This document shows positions 46,696 through 46,886 of a stretch of 46,886 bases of DNA, one piece after another. This DNA is from Isoetes engelmannii (lineage: Eukaryota > Streptophyta > Lycopodiopsida > Isoetales > Isoetaceae): contig JAANSK020000022.1 of assembly GCA_011763485.2 (NCBI GenBank), positions 1 to 46,886 on the forward strand, in the 5' to 3' direction. The position numbers and the translations under genes were made by a program. The notes below the pieces were generated by a model, which was not told where the DNA came from, did not search any database, and was given only the letters and a program-made list of their open reading frames with translations. Within the stretch, counting starts at the first letter, position 1. The number at the start of each line of letters is the position of its first letter.

Positions 46696-46709
46696 GTACC
46701 ACGGTATCC
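46696..46709 (-). promoter_or_regulatory. GATACC box, leaderless start
   Basis: GGATACC (46709-46703), GTGGTAC, ATG, the same geometry as at 40638. Confidence 0.65.
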
Positions 46710-46769
46710 CGCGCTTTCGACCTCGAAACGACAGTTCTGACCGCTTCTCTTGTGGTCGTTCGCCTCTCC

Positions 46770-46795
46770 AACCACAACCCCTTGTGGTTATTTTT
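46770..46795. repeat. AACCACAA inverted repeat
   Basis: AACCACAA (46770-46777) and TTGTGGTT (46782-46789) enclose CCCC, followed by ATTTTT. Reads as a weak plus-strand terminator or an operator. No gene is supportable between 46710 and the window end. Confidence 0.4.
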
Positions 46796-46886
46796 CAAGA
46801 AACTTGCGTTAGGGAATCTCTGAATATCCCGCGCGCAATAGAGTCATGGGCTGTGAATCTCGGCCGAAGCCGTTGAATTGGCGATT

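Noticed and set aside
1-46886. tRNA, rRNA, transposase, integrase or att site
   Set aside because: No convincing cloverleaf, rRNA segment, DDE/tyrosine/serine recombinase motif or terminal repeats were seen.
46844-46886. Plus-strand ATG frame open to the right edge
   Set aside because: Only 14 codons are visible and no GATACC box or strong ribosome site precedes it.

Overview
The window looks like part of a large mobile replicon (megaplasmid, phage-plasmid or giant-phage-like element) from a GC-rich proteobacterium. The signs are about 60% or more GC in coding regions, an H-NS-like protein, strong AGGAGG ribosome sites, and its own replication and recombination kit. That kit is a DnaG primase, a divergent sliding clamp, a RecD2 helicase, a RecJ exonuclease, a YqaJ-type exonuclease, a VRR-NUC nuclease and a probable DEDDh exonuclease. 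No rRNA, tRNA, virion structural gene or clear origin is visible, so the replicon type is an inference.

Layout. 1-890: start of a Wadjet-like jetA gene running off the left edge. 1041-12100: a run of small, mostly unrecognised genes, nearly all on the minus strand. Interrupting it are a Fic/XRE pair (2356-3967), an unrecognised plus-strand gene at 6957 and the nuclease/H-NS pair (9892-10876). 12189-13466: two paralogous secreted proteins. 13479-18360: a minus-strand block with a probable DEDDh exonuclease, membrane and zinc-ribbon-like small proteins, an HTH protein, and a CobT-like VWA protein paired with a CobS-like AAA+ ATPase. 18655-20983: more small cassette genes and membrane proteins. 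21076-24435: clamp, one-TM protein and primase as one minus operon, divergent from recD2 (24582). 26881-29734: three small genes including a DUF7220-like membrane protein, then recJ. 31631-38419: a 2262-residue secreted protein with a seven-repeat SBBP propeller and 19 Ig-like repeats. 38620-40638: a membrane-anchored HD protein reminiscent of MobH/TraI_2. 41124-43572: YqaJ exonuclease and a Phd-like antitoxin/zeta toxin pair. 43647-46695: more cassette genes, including a membrane metalloprotease-like protein.

The most striking feature is a shared expression format. About 19 genes on both strands have the same leader: a GATACC box, 7-9 nt, then GTCAACAAC, often a 4-bp mini-hairpin whose arms covary between copies, then AGGAGG and the start codon. 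About twenty hairpin terminators share an apical UUCG loop, many with near-identical arms. A few further genes have the GATACC box only 7-8 nt from the ATG and should make leaderless mRNAs. The cobS gene has the same leader but with TACAAT exactly where GATACC normally sits, which places GATACC at the -10 position. No consistent -35 accompanies GATACC. This suggests a dedicated sigma factor, activator or RNA polymerase reading a regulon of accessory cassettes, while core genes (clamp, recD2, cobS, the 26881 operon) use sigma70-like TACAAT or TATGAT promoters. A short predicted RNA (about 8262-8341, minus) carries a CCUCCUCC stretch complementary to the cassette ribosome sites.
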